Of a DNA stretch of 48,299 bases, positions 16,253-24,389 are shown piece by piece (within the stretch, counting starts at the first letter, position 1; each line of letters starts with the position of its first letter). The position numbers and the translations under genes are program-made. The notes beneath the pieces are model-generated. The model worked only from the letters and a program-made list of their open reading frames with translations, was not told the origin of the DNA and searched no databases. The DNA lies in contig NZ_JBAMMY010000084.1 of assembly GCF_051233685.1 (NCBI RefSeq), positions 1-48,299 on the forward strand. Reading direction: 5' to 3'. This stretch comes from RPRI01 sp051233685. GTDB lineage: Bacteria; Desulfobacterota; Desulfobacteria; Desulfobacterales; RPRI01.

Positions 16253-16325
16253 GGGCCCATAGCTCAGCTGGAAGAGCCACCGGCTCATAACCGGTCGGTC
16301 CCTGGTTCGAACCCAGGTGGGCCCA
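16253..16325 (+). tRNA. tRNA with CAU anticodon, probably tRNA-Ile2 (else elongator tRNA-Met)
   Basis: A 73-nt cloverleaf. The acceptor stem GGGCCCA pairs with TGGGCCC, discriminator base A73; D arm AGCTCAGCTGGAAGAGC; anticodon stem ACCGG/CCGGT with loop CTCATAA, anticodon CAT; T arm with GGTTCGAACC. CCA is not encoded. Position 1 pairs with 72, so it is not the initiator. C4-G69 and C5-G68 in the acceptor stem match elements described for TilS recognition of tRNA-Ile2, whose C34 becomes lysidine to read AUA. The placement after rpoD recalls ileX near E. coli rpoD. Automatic callers would label it Met. Confidence 0.9.
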
Positions 16326-16416
16326 TATCCTTTTACGGGGAAGAAGATGACTTATAACAATGGTCATCAAAAACTGCTTGCTGATTTGGCTTTAAATAGC
16401 CTGTTATATTTATTTG

Positions 16417-16450
16417 AAAGGCGTGGTTATATAAAACCATGCCTTTTTTT
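16417..16450 (+). terminator. Intrinsic terminator after the tRNA
   Basis: AAAGGCGTGGTT (16417-16428) pairs with AACCATGCCTTT (16435-16446) with one G-T wobble, loop ATATAA, followed by an uninterrupted T run to 16450. A 12-bp stem plus T tract is a textbook Rho-independent terminator. It would end the tRNA transcript about 90 bp downstream of the tRNA. Confidence 0.82.
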
Positions 16451-16592
16451 ATTAAAAAAATTGGCGAACCGGTAAAATATAGCATTTATCACAATAATAT
16501 TCCGATTACCTGATTGTAATTGGGTATGGGTCGGAACAGATTTGTGACAATAGCAATAAATCAATAATAATTTATGAATTGTTATTTATCCA

Positions 16593-17711
16593 ATGCCCGC
16601 AACCGTATGTGATATAATAAAACTGATTGAAAAAGTTGCACCACCGCACCTTGCTGAAAAATGGGATAATTCCGGTCTTCAGGCAGGCAAACTGGATTGG
16701 CCGGTAAAAAGAGTATTGGTCGCTCTTGATCCAACTCCCGATGTTATAGAAGCTGCATGCAACAGCAAGGCCGATCTTCTTGTCACTCATCATCCAATGA
16801 TATTTAATCCGCTCAAATCTATTGATTTCGGTTCATCCATCGGATCTCTTGTCTATAAAGCAGCCATAAACAGTCTGGCGGTTTATTCGGCTCATACAAA
16901 TCTTGACAGTGTATCAGACGGCATAAATGATATTCTTGCTTTTAAAATGGGCATTAAAAATCTTAAGGCCTTAAGCAATGCGGGCGAAGCCGGTAAATGC
17001 AAGTTTGTGGTATATGCACCGGCAGATTATGAACAACAGGTTATGAAAGCTCTTTTCGAAACAAAAGCCGGAGTGATTGGCTCTTACACGTGCTGCTCTT
17101 TCAGAAATACCGGAAAAGGAACTTTTAAGCCTGGATATTCATCAAAGCCATTTATAGGAACTATTGATCAAATATCTCAAGTAGATGAAGTGAGAATTGA
17201 AATTATAGCAGATAAACATAATATTCCGGAAATCGTTTCACATGTCAGTCGCTATCATCCTTATGAAAAAATGGCATATGATGTATATCCGCTATACGAT
17301 TATGATAATATTCAGGGTTTAGGCCGTATCGGTGAACTTGAAGAAAAGCAAAAACTTTATATTTTTGCAGAAAAGATAAAAGAAAAGCTTGCGTTAAAGA
17401 GTGTAAGAGTTGCCGGTAATCCCGAAATAATTGTTGATCATGCCGCTGTTTGTTCCGGAAGCGGATCGGGCCTTCTGAAAGACTTTTTAAGATCAGACGC
17501 CCAGGTTTACATTACTGGTGATTTGCGGTATCATGATGCAAGATCTGTTGAATCGGAAGGACGGGGTTTTATTGATATAGGCCATTTTGCGTCTGAACAT
17601 TTGATCGTTGAAGAGCTGGCACAAAAATTGAATATTATGACAGATAAGGCAGGTTATGGCGTTATAGTTGAGGCATGCAGGATCGAGCGTGATCCGTTTG
17701 TTATATTATAG
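16593..17711 (+). CDS. Nif3-like dinuclear metal centre protein (DUF34/YqfO family)
   Basis: A 372-aa protein. The N-terminal part has KWDNSGLQAGK, VALDPTPDVIEAA and the metal-binding LLVTHHPMIF. The C-terminal part has the second metal cluster (FIDIGHFASEHLIVEEL). Between them, about 130-235, lies the CutA-like YqfO insert typical of the longer Nif3 form (GKCKFVVYAPADYEQQVMKAL...ANKHNIPEIV-like). Family members are widespread, bind two metal ions, and have been annotated as GTP cyclohydrolase I type 2 homologues; the biochemical role remains unsettled. It heads a run with a zinc-ribbon gene and rnpB, an order common in delta-proteobacteria. Confidence 0.9.
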   Translation: MPATVCDIIKLIEKVAPPHLAEKWDNSGLQAGKLDWPVKRVLVALDPTPDVIEAACNSKADLLVTHHPMIFNPLKSIDFGSSIGSLVYKAAINSLAVYSAHTNLDSVSDGINDILAFKMGIKNLKALSNAGEAGKCKFVVYAPADYEQQVMKALFETKAGVIGSYTCCSFRNTGKGTFKPGYSSKPFIGTIDQISQVDEVRIEIIADKHNIPEIVSHVSRYHPYEKMAYDVYPLYDYDNIQGLGRIGELEEKQKLYIFAEKIKEKLALKSVRVAGNPEIIVDHAAVCSGSGSGLLKDFLRSDAQVYITGDLRYHDARSVESEGRGFIDIGHFASEHLIVEELAQKLNIMTDKAGYGVIVEACRIERDPFVIL

Positions 17712-17755
17712 AACTGTTATATCAATAACATATAAAACAAAAGAAATAATTACAA

Positions 17756-18472
17756 ATGATTAATATGAAGGAACAGATAAAAATATTAATAAATCTGCAG
17801 GAAATTGAGACCGAAACGGCCAGGATGAAATCATCTCTTGCCGGTGTTGCCGGTAAAATTGACGCTCTTGATTCGGAGTTAAATTGTTTTAAAAGTACTG
17901 TGGATGAGAAAAATGCGTTTATCGATGATTTAAGGAAAAAATATAAAGCACTTGAGTCCGATTTTCAAACTAAACTTACGCTTCTCGCGAAAAGCCAGGA
18001 AAAACTTACAGTTGTCAAAACTAATAAGGAATATCAGTCTGTTCTGAAGGAAATCGATGATATAAAAGTTAAAAATTCTGATATTGAAGAAAATATGATA
18101 GAAATTCTGGACGTTATTGAAACAGCAGAAAAAGAAATTTCCGGGCTGAACAAAGAAGCTTTGTTAATAAAAGAAAGGATTAACGGAGAAAAGGAAATTA
18201 TAAAAAAAGAGGCTGAACAAAACAAGAAGGATATTGCAGTACTTGAAGAGAAATGGAATAATACCTCAGTTAAAATGGCTTCAGAAATACTGAGTAAATA
18301 TAATATGGTAAGGGATTTTATAAAAGGAACCGCAATTGTGCCCATTGTAGATGAAATTTGCCAGGGATGTAATATGAATATCCCGCCACAGATGTATAAT
18401 GACCTTTTGAGGTTCGACAGTATTAAATACTGCCCTCACTGCCAGAGAATGATTTACTGGGGAAAAATTTGA
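17756..18472 (+). CDS. Coiled-coil protein with C4 zinc ribbon (DUF164/CdsZ-like)
   Basis: A 238-aa protein whose residues ~5-185 form long antiparallel coiled coils rich in Lys/Glu heptads. It ends in a C4-type zinc ribbon: EICQGCNMNIPP followed by IKYCPHCQRMIYWGKI. The family is common next to Nif3-like genes. It has been linked to RNA or ribosome-associated functions in other bacteria, but a defined role is not certain. A second ATG at 17765 (MKEQIKIL) is also a possible start. It is 44 bp after the Nif3-like gene and directly before rnpB. Confidence 0.85.
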   Translation: MINMKEQIKILINLQEIETETARMKSSLAGVAGKIDALDSELNCFKSTVDEKNAFIDDLRKKYKALESDFQTKLTLLAKSQEKLTVVKTNKEYQSVLKEIDDIKVKNSDIEENMIEILDVIETAEKEISGLNKEALLIKERINGEKEIIKKEAEQNKKDIAVLEEKWNNTSVKMASEILSKYNMVRDFIKGTAIVPIVDEICQGCNMNIPPQMYNDLLRFDSIKYCPHCQRMIYWGKI

Positions 18473-18476
18473 AATA

Positions 18477-18856
18477 CGGCCGGAGCAATCTAAACGATCG
18501 CAGGGTCAGTTAAGTCTGATCATGAGGAAAGTCCGAACACCATAGGGCAGGATGCTCCATAACGCGGAGTCGCGGCAACGCGAAGGAAAGTGCAACAGAA
18601 AGTATACCGCCCTGCAAATGCGGGGTAAGGGTGAAAAGGTGCGGTAAGAGCGCACCAGATTTCCGGGTGACCGGAGATCTCGGTAAACCCCATCCGGTGC
18701 AAGACCAAATAGGGGAGTGTCTGAGGGCTGCCCGCCCAAGCTCCCGGGTAGGTCGCAAGAGATACAGGGTAACCTGCATCCATAGATGAATGATCGTTAT
18801 TCTATTCGGAGTAATCTGAATAGAAGACAGAATTCGGCTTATAGTTACTCCGGCCG
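18477..18856 (+). ncRNA. rnpB: RNase P RNA, bacterial class A
   Basis: The P1 helix forms from CGGCCGGAG (18477-18485) and CTCCGGCCG (18848-18856). The conserved cores are present in order: GAGGAAAGTCCGAACACC, a GTGCAACAGAAAG element, AAGACCAAATAGGGGAG, GTAGGTCGCAAGAGAT, ATAGATGAATGATCG, and near the 3' end ACAGAATTCGGCTTATA. The ~380-nt length fits type A. This ribozyme removes 5' leaders from pre-tRNAs. Open frames on the opposite strand here are artefacts. Confidence 0.96.
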
Positions 18857-18892
18857 TTATAATTTGATTTAACAAGGATATGTCTATAAGCA

Positions 18893-20203
18893 ATGCAATT
18901 ACATGAAAACACACAAGACGGCTATTTTGCCAAAAAGGTTGAGATCTTTTCGTATGATTATCTTAAATGCTGTTCTTCTCTTTTAGCCGTTGAAGATCCG
19001 GAGCGGTTTTTTGTTAAAAAGTTTATTTTATCTTTTATATCATCATCACAACTTCTCGAAGATTTTCTTGATTATCATGGAGCAAAAAACAATAAGAACT
19101 GGTATTTCTACAGGGAACTTTCTGCTGCGGTCAGACATTTAAGTCTTGCCTGTTATTCTCAGACGCATATTTTGAATAGAATAGCTTTCTACGATCTGCC
19201 TGTGCTTGAAAATTTCGTGGATGAAGGCAAGGCAACTCTTGCTTTTCTTATAGAAACAATTTTAAAAATGGCCCCTGAAATACTTGAGGAAGCCAGCCGT
19301 CTTGGTATTCCGGTTCCGAAAGAAACGTTTGGTCCTGTTGATTTTCCCAGTGTAGCTACCAAAGATAAATTCGAATACGACATAGATGATGAAAACAAAG
19401 ACTTGCAGAAGGACAGTATAGTAAAAATAGCAAGCGAATTTTTAAACATAGCCGGTGATCTGGACCATTACAGCTTTTATGAACCCTATGATATCAGCGA
19501 AATACGTTCCATTGTGCCAAGTAGAATAAATGAGGTTGAAATCAGGCATTTTGAAATGCTTGTCCACAATCTTCAATCTTCTTTCGATACCTATGTAATA
19601 CATGGAGGCTACCAGTTTGGTAACAGAAAGTTAAAACAGCTTCGCGGTTTTTTTTCGGTGGTTTTTCATCTTCTGCAGATAATCGGGTGCCTTCTTCATT
19701 TTTATGAAAGACATCTTCATGATGCCGGTTATAAGAGTCTTTACAAAAAATCCCAGGAAAAACTCTCATCGCTTATTGATCCTGATACTCTTCTTGAACG
19801 TACTATTAATTACGGTCTTTATTTTGTCTGCTATTTTTTAACCAATGGCAAAGACCTTGCCAAAGAGATATTGAATGAGAATATTGAACGATCCTCAATT
19901 GCCGTAGGCATCCCTGTTTCACTGGGGTTTCACAGCAGACCCAGTCTGCTTGTAGCAAAAATAGTGCAGCATTACGGAGGCCAGGTAGAGCTCTGTCTGG
20001 GTTCAGACAGGTTTGATGCAAGTAATGTCCTTGATATACAATGGGCTGGAGGTAAAATCCAGAAAGAAAATATAAAGGAGGCTGTTTTTGAGGGTGATGT
20101 GCGGGCCTTGAAAGACATTAAAATACTTGCCGGTGTCAATTATGGTGAAGATACAATGGGTAAAGGCCTCCCTCTCCCGAAGGAACTGAAATATCTCAGA
20201 TGA
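18893..20203 (+). CDS. HPr-domain protein with large helical N-terminal region
   Basis: A 436-aa protein. Residues ~335-420 form an HPr-like phosphocarrier domain: PVSLGFHSRPSLLVAKIVQHYGGQVELCLGSDRFDASNVLDIQWAGG, with His347 in the 'GxHxRP' active-site position and the later strand-helix order of HPr. The first ~330 residues are mainly helical and resemble no family I can name. HPr normally carries phosphate from PEP via enzyme I to sugar permeases; fused and remote, it is more likely regulatory. No ptsI or EII genes are nearby. The gene sits 37 bp after rnpB and before ispD. Confidence 0.72.
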   Translation: MQLHENTQDGYFAKKVEIFSYDYLKCCSSLLAVEDPERFFVKKFILSFISSSQLLEDFLDYHGAKNNKNWYFYRELSAAVRHLSLACYSQTHILNRIAFYDLPVLENFVDEGKATLAFLIETILKMAPEILEEASRLGIPVPKETFGPVDFPSVATKDKFEYDIDDENKDLQKDSIVKIASEFLNIAGDLDHYSFYEPYDISEIRSIVPSRINEVEIRHFEMLVHNLQSSFDTYVIHGGYQFGNRKLKQLRGFFSVVFHLLQIIGCLLHFYERHLHDAGYKSLYKKSQEKLSSLIDPDTLLERTINYGLYFVCYFLTNGKDLAKEILNENIERSSIAVGIPVSLGFHSRPSLLVAKIVQHYGGQVELCLGSDRFDASNVLDIQWAGGKIQKENIKEAVFEGDVRALKDIKILAGVNYGEDTMGKGLPLPKELKYLR

Positions 20204-20229
20204 ATTCCAATTAATCTGGCTAAATAAAT

Positions 20230-20916
20230 ATGGTATATGCAATTATAGTAGCAGCCGGAAAGGGTGTCAGGATGAACAGCCCGATCCGCAAGCAGTTTTT
20301 TGAACTTGATGGCAGACCTTTGCTTTGCATCACCCTTAAAGCCTTTGACTTATGTACTCTTATCGAAAGTATCATTCTTGTCGTTCCTCCGGAAGATTTT
20401 CAATACTGTATCGATCAGGTAATTAATCCGCTTAATCTGAAAAACAAAATCAAACTTGTTAAAGGTGGTCCGGAGCGCCAGGATTCTGTATATAATGGGC
20501 TTCTTGCGGTTGATGAAAAGGATGCATTAGTTGTTATACATGATGGAGTTCGCCCATTTGTCAGCTCCGATCTGATTGGAGAGTGTATCAGACAGGCTCT
20601 TTTGCATAAGGCTTGTATACTTGGATGGCCTGCATCCGATACTATAAAGGTTTCAGATGATACCGGATATATTAAAAAGACTCTTTCCAGAGATTTGCTA
20701 TGGTCTGCTCAGACGCCGCAGGCTTTTGATTACAGACTTATAAAAAAAGCCCATGATACTGCCAGAAAACAAGGCTATACGGGAACAGATGATGCACAAC
20801 TTGTAGAAATGACCGGTGAAAAAGTAAAAATAATACAAGGAAGCAAAAACAATATAAAGATTACAACAAAAGAAGACTTTATTCTTGCGCAGGCCATACT
20901 TAATTTAAATAAATAA
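20230..20916 (+). CDS. ispD: 2-C-methyl-D-erythritol 4-phosphate cytidylyltransferase IspD
   Basis: A 228-aa nucleotidyltransferase with N-terminal VYAIIVAAGKGVRMNSPIRKQF (CTP-binding glycine-rich loop; the Arg and Lys of the active site), VKGGPERQDSVYNGL, IHDGVRPFVS, and C-terminal TDDAQLVEMTGEKVKIIQGSKNNIKITTKED. It makes CDP-ME in the MEP pathway of isoprenoid synthesis. Length is typical and IspF is not fused. It lies 26 bp after the HPr-domain gene, so co-transcription is likely. Confidence 0.95.
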   Translation: MVYAIIVAAGKGVRMNSPIRKQFFELDGRPLLCITLKAFDLCTLIESIILVVPPEDFQYCIDQVINPLNLKNKIKLVKGGPERQDSVYNGLLAVDEKDALVVIHDGVRPFVSSDLIGECIRQALLHKACILGWPASDTIKVSDDTGYIKKTLSRDLLWSAQTPQAFDYRLIKKAHDTARKQGYTGTDDAQLVEMTGEKVKIIQGSKNNIKITTKEDFILAQAILNLNK

Positions 20917-21005
20917 AGCTGTTAAAGTGTAGAATCAAATACGCACTTATGTACCGTTTATAGTATATAAAGTTGTATATATGTTTTGTAAGGAGTTGGT
21001 TTTTC

Positions 21006-22973
21006 ATGAAAAAAATTTTGGTGGTGGATAATGATCTGATGATGTTAACTTTTATGTCGGATCTGCTTGAAAGTACGGAATATCAGGTTTTAACAGCAAG
21101 AGACGGTCTTGCTGCTTTGGAGATTCTGGAAAATTGTATTCCGGATATCATGTTTATTGACCTTGTTATGCCGAATATAAGCGGAGAGAAATTATGCGGG
21201 GCAATAAGAAGAAATCCAAAATGTGATAATATTTATATAGTTATTATTACAGCGATTGCTGCGGAACAGGAAATAAATCTTATTGAAATTGGTGCTGATG
21301 CCTGTATAGCCAAAGTATCTTTCTCCAAGATGTCCAAACATATTTTAGATATCCTGAAACGGGTAAATAATAAAATACCGCAGGAGATTACAAATGAAAT
21401 AATAGGGATTGAAGATGTTCATTCCCGCGCGGTTGTAAAAGAGCTTTTATTTTACAAAAAGCATGTTGAAGTAATATTGGATAATGTTTCTGAAGGGATT
21501 TTAGAACTTAATATAAATAAAAAGATAATTTATACCAACAAATTTGTTCATGATCTTACTTGGTTGAACGAGAATGAACTGTTGGGCTTATACTTTCATG
21601 AGCTTTTCGAATATCCTTACAATAAAAAGGTCGAAGTTCTGCTGGATATGATTGATAACGGCCCGCAGAAAATTTCTGAGGATATGCCTGTAATGCTTAA
21701 AGGCAAAATAGTTAGTATGAATCTTTTGCCTATATATTATAAGAAACATAAATCAATTGTTATCATATTAAATGATATTACTAAAAGCAAAAAGGCTGAA
21801 GAAGATCAGCGGTTTATGCAGGAACGTCTGCAGCGCTTTGATAAGATGAATGCGCTTGGAGAACTGGCAGGCGGCGTTGCGCATGATCTTAATAATGTAT
21901 TGGGCAGTCTTATAGGTTATTCGGAACTTCTTCTCAGAAAAACCGATGATTCCGATACTACAAGGCGTTATATTATGAATATCATGAACAGCGGTGAAAA
22001 AGCGGCGGCGATTGTTCAGGATCTTCTGACCATGGCAAGAAGAAATGTCTATACGGAAAATGTTGTCAATCTGAATTCAATAATCAGAAAGTATCTCATA
22101 ACACCTGAGTATGATAATCTGTGTTCGCTGCATCCCGATGTTAAAATGATAACAGATCTTAAATCAGACCTGCTTAATATTCTGGGTTCTTCCGTTCATC
22201 TGGAAAAGATGATAATGAACCTTATTTCCAATGCTGCCGAAGCCATGCCCAAAGGCGGCACATTGACCATTGCTACCGATAATCAATATATGGACAGGCC
22301 GATTAATGGATATGATCATATAAGAGAAGGCGAATATGTTGTCCTTTCAGTATCCGATACAGGCGAAGGAATATCTGTTGCGGATATGAAACTGATATTC
22401 GAGCCTTTCTATACAAAAAAGGTTATGGGAAGAAGCGGAACCGGGCTTGGATTATCCGTGGTTTGGGGTACTGTAAAGGATCACAACGGATACATAAATG
22501 TTCAAAGCCAGGAGAGAATTGGAACGACTTTTACTCTGTATTTCCCGGTAACAAGAGAAAAGATGCTCGAAAATCAGGCTGTAACACCAAGATCCAAATA
22601 CATGGGTAAAGGTGAATCAATTCTGGTTGTTGATGATGATGATAGTCAGCGGGATATTGCTGTTCTTATGCTTACCGAACTTAATTACAAAGTGGCAGTT
22701 GTTTCAAGCGGTGAGGAGGCAATTAAATATTTGAAAAGCAACAAAACGGACTTAATTGTATTGGATATGATTATGGAACCCGGTATTGACGGGCTTGATA
22801 CTTACAAGAGGATTATTGAGATTCATCCGAAGCAAAAGGCTATCATAGTGAGCGGTTTTTCTGAAACGGATCGTGTGAGTCAGGCTCTTAAACTGGGTGC
22901 AGGAGCTTATGTGAGAAAACCCTATCTAATGGAAACAATCGGATTGGCGGTTATGAAAGAACTTGATAAGTAA
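21006..22973 (+). CDS. Hybrid histidine kinase, REC-PAS-HisKA-HATPase-REC
   Basis: From the ATG at 21006 (AAGGAG ten bases upstream; an upstream GTG/ATG frame is unlikely) the protein is 655 aa. Order: receiver domain (residues 3-120; phospho-acceptor Asp52 in FIDLVMPN), PAS-like sensor (about 160-255), HisKA with His293 in GGVAHDLNNVLGSL, HATPase with N-box NLISNAAEAMPKGG (~405) and G-box DTGEGIS, then a C-terminal receiver (Asp587 in VLDMIMEPGIDG). No membrane segments, so a cytoplasmic sensor. The H-box is of the NtrB-like 'HDLNN' kind common in delta-proteobacteria. The partner regulator is not in the vicinity. Confidence 0.9.
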   Translation: MKKILVVDNDLMMLTFMSDLLESTEYQVLTARDGLAALEILENCIPDIMFIDLVMPNISGEKLCGAIRRNPKCDNIYIVIITAIAAEQEINLIEIGADACIAKVSFSKMSKHILDILKRVNNKIPQEITNEIIGIEDVHSRAVVKELLFYKKHVEVILDNVSEGILELNINKKIIYTNKFVHDLTWLNENELLGLYFHELFEYPYNKKVEVLLDMIDNGPQKISEDMPVMLKGKIVSMNLLPIYYKKHKSIVIILNDITKSKKAEEDQRFMQERLQRFDKMNALGELAGGVAHDLNNVLGSLIGYSELLLRKTDDSDTTRRYIMNIMNSGEKAAAIVQDLLTMARRNVYTENVVNLNSIIRKYLITPEYDNLCSLHPDVKMITDLKSDLLNILGSSVHLEKMIMNLISNAAEAMPKGGTLTIATDNQYMDRPINGYDHIREGEYVVLSVSDTGEGISVADMKLIFEPFYTKKVMGRSGTGLGLSVVWGTVKDHNGYINVQSQERIGTTFTLYFPVTREKMLENQAVTPRSKYMGKGESILVVDDDDSQRDIAVLMLTELNYKVAVVSSGEEAIKYLKSNKTDLIVLDMIMEPGIDGLDTYKRIIEIHPKQKAIIVSGFSETDRVSQALKLGAGAYVRKPYLMETIGLAVMKELDK

Positions 22974-23002
22974 ATTGCTATCCACTTTAAGTCTGATTTG
23001 GT

Positions 23003-24112
23003 TTACTCAATAAGAATCCTTTCACCCGAATTTGTTTTTGTAATTCCTTTTGATATTATAAGGTTTTTCCCTATATTGACTCCATCCTGAAGTATATTTG
23101 TATCACAGGATGAGCTTTTCGAAGAAATATTCACAATATGCGGATACCTGTATTTTATATATTTATTAAGCAAAGGATCATTGGTTTTTACCAGAGCATT
23201 GGTTGACCGGCATTTGGTTTCAGTGTCTGATTTCAGTTTTGCACTAAAACCTTTTATAATGCCTGTAGCAAAATCAGTTTTACGATGGTTGTTCAATAGT
23301 TTTTTACTGTTGTATTCAAGCCATCTGCTCTCAATGTGATGTTTGATAAAATCATGAACATAGGATGCTATCTCGATATTTTCCCGGGTGCCGGAAAGCT
23401 CAAGCACACGCCCCATTTTTTCTTTTTCGATAATATATGCCGGAACCCATATAGTCCAGACGAAATAATAATCTCTAAGCAATCCGGCAAGATAATAATC
23501 CTGTTTGGGATGGCGGAGTGCCGGATCACCCGCTGACATGCTTATAAAATTACGTTCAGAATTATTAGCTATTATTTCAATATTATATTTTGCAACCAGT
23601 TCATGCGCTTTTTTCATAGCGGATTCCGCTTCATTGTGGTTGCTGCTTTCTGCTAGAGCAAACAGCTTTTTTATGCGAAGCAGTATTGTTGTGTTACGAT
23701 CATCTGCTTCAATGTTTTCGTTAGTTATACTGCAATCTTCCGAAGCCCTGTAATCAGCCCTGAGGATATAGCATGCTTTTTTAAATAAAGGGCCATGAGG
23801 CGTTTCGGCCTCAGCTCTAAATATCTGTTGTGCCACCTGATGAGCAATTTCGTGCAACAGAATTTTTTTTACAAAATTCCAATTACGCGATAATGCTACA
23901 TCACGGTTTATACAAATCTCGTTTTTTTCACCCGACCAGTATCCCAGCCTTCTTTTCATATCTTTCAGGCAAAATGCCGGCATTCGTAAAAATTTGCGGT
24001 ATTTTGAGTCAAGGAGATACCTGGCTGTTTCCCATTCGAGAGCAAGACCATGAAGAATCTTTCTTTCCAGTTCTTCATTTATAGCAGCAGATTCAGGTTT
24101 GGATTTGTACAT
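23003..24112 (-). CDS. SprT-like zinc metallopeptidase with DUF2786 domain
   Basis: A 369-aa protein. Residues ~10-120 are SprT-like: ILLHEIAHQVAQQ holds the HEXXH zinc motif (87-91), followed by a conserved TPHGPLFKKAC with the third ligand candidate. Residues ~143-182 match DUF2786 (ILLRIKKLFALAESSNHNEAESAMKKAHELVAKYNI). The C-terminal ~180 residues contain an alpha/beta unit of unknown role. SprT/Spartan relatives cleave DNA-protein crosslinks; DUF2786 proteins are frequent in mobile-element and phage contexts. The gene is convergent with the hybrid kinase gene. Function remains inference. Confidence 0.82.
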   Translation of the reverse strand: MYKSKPESAAINEELERKILHGLALEWETARYLLDSKYRKFLRMPAFCLKDMKRRLGYWSGEKNEICINRDVALSRNWNFVKKILLHEIAHQVAQQIFRAEAETPHGPLFKKACYILRADYRASEDCSITNENIEADDRNTTILLRIKKLFALAESSNHNEAESAMKKAHELVAKYNIEIIANNSERNFISMSAGDPALRHPKQDYYLAGLLRDYYFVWTIWVPAYIIEKEKMGRVLELSGTRENIEIASYVHDFIKHHIESRWLEYNSKKLLNNHRKTDFATGIIKGFSAKLKSDTETKCRSTNALVKTNDPLLNKYIKYRYPHIVNISSKSSSCDTNILQDGVNIGKNLIISKGITKTNSGERILIE

Positions 24113-24389
24113 TTTTGAAAGATATTTGGAATAATTTGACCGTTAATTTTGACTTATTGCCAACTCGACATTATTATAATCCATAACTTACAATAAAAAC
24201 GAATAAACAAAACTCGTTGATATAGATAAATCAAATTAATAAATCGGGATGATAAAATTTTAAATTAAGCTTATGTCAGAAAGGATGTTATCATTCAAGC
24301 ATAAAAATCTTTATTCTGGTCTTTTATCATTTTGCTTATGGTTTTTAAACCTTTTGGGAAAAAGTCTTTGCCGGATTTGGAATTAAATA

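Noticed and set aside
16347..16475. 42-codon frame after the tRNA beginning MTYNNGHQKL, with a GGGG-containing purine stretch upstream
   Set aside because: It runs straight through the strong intrinsic terminator and its second half is encoded by the hairpin and T tract, so it is unlikely to be translated as a gene.
18506..18914. Several reverse-strand open frames rich in Pro, Arg and Cys
   Set aside because: They lie opposite the RNase P RNA gene and reflect its structured GC-rich sequence.
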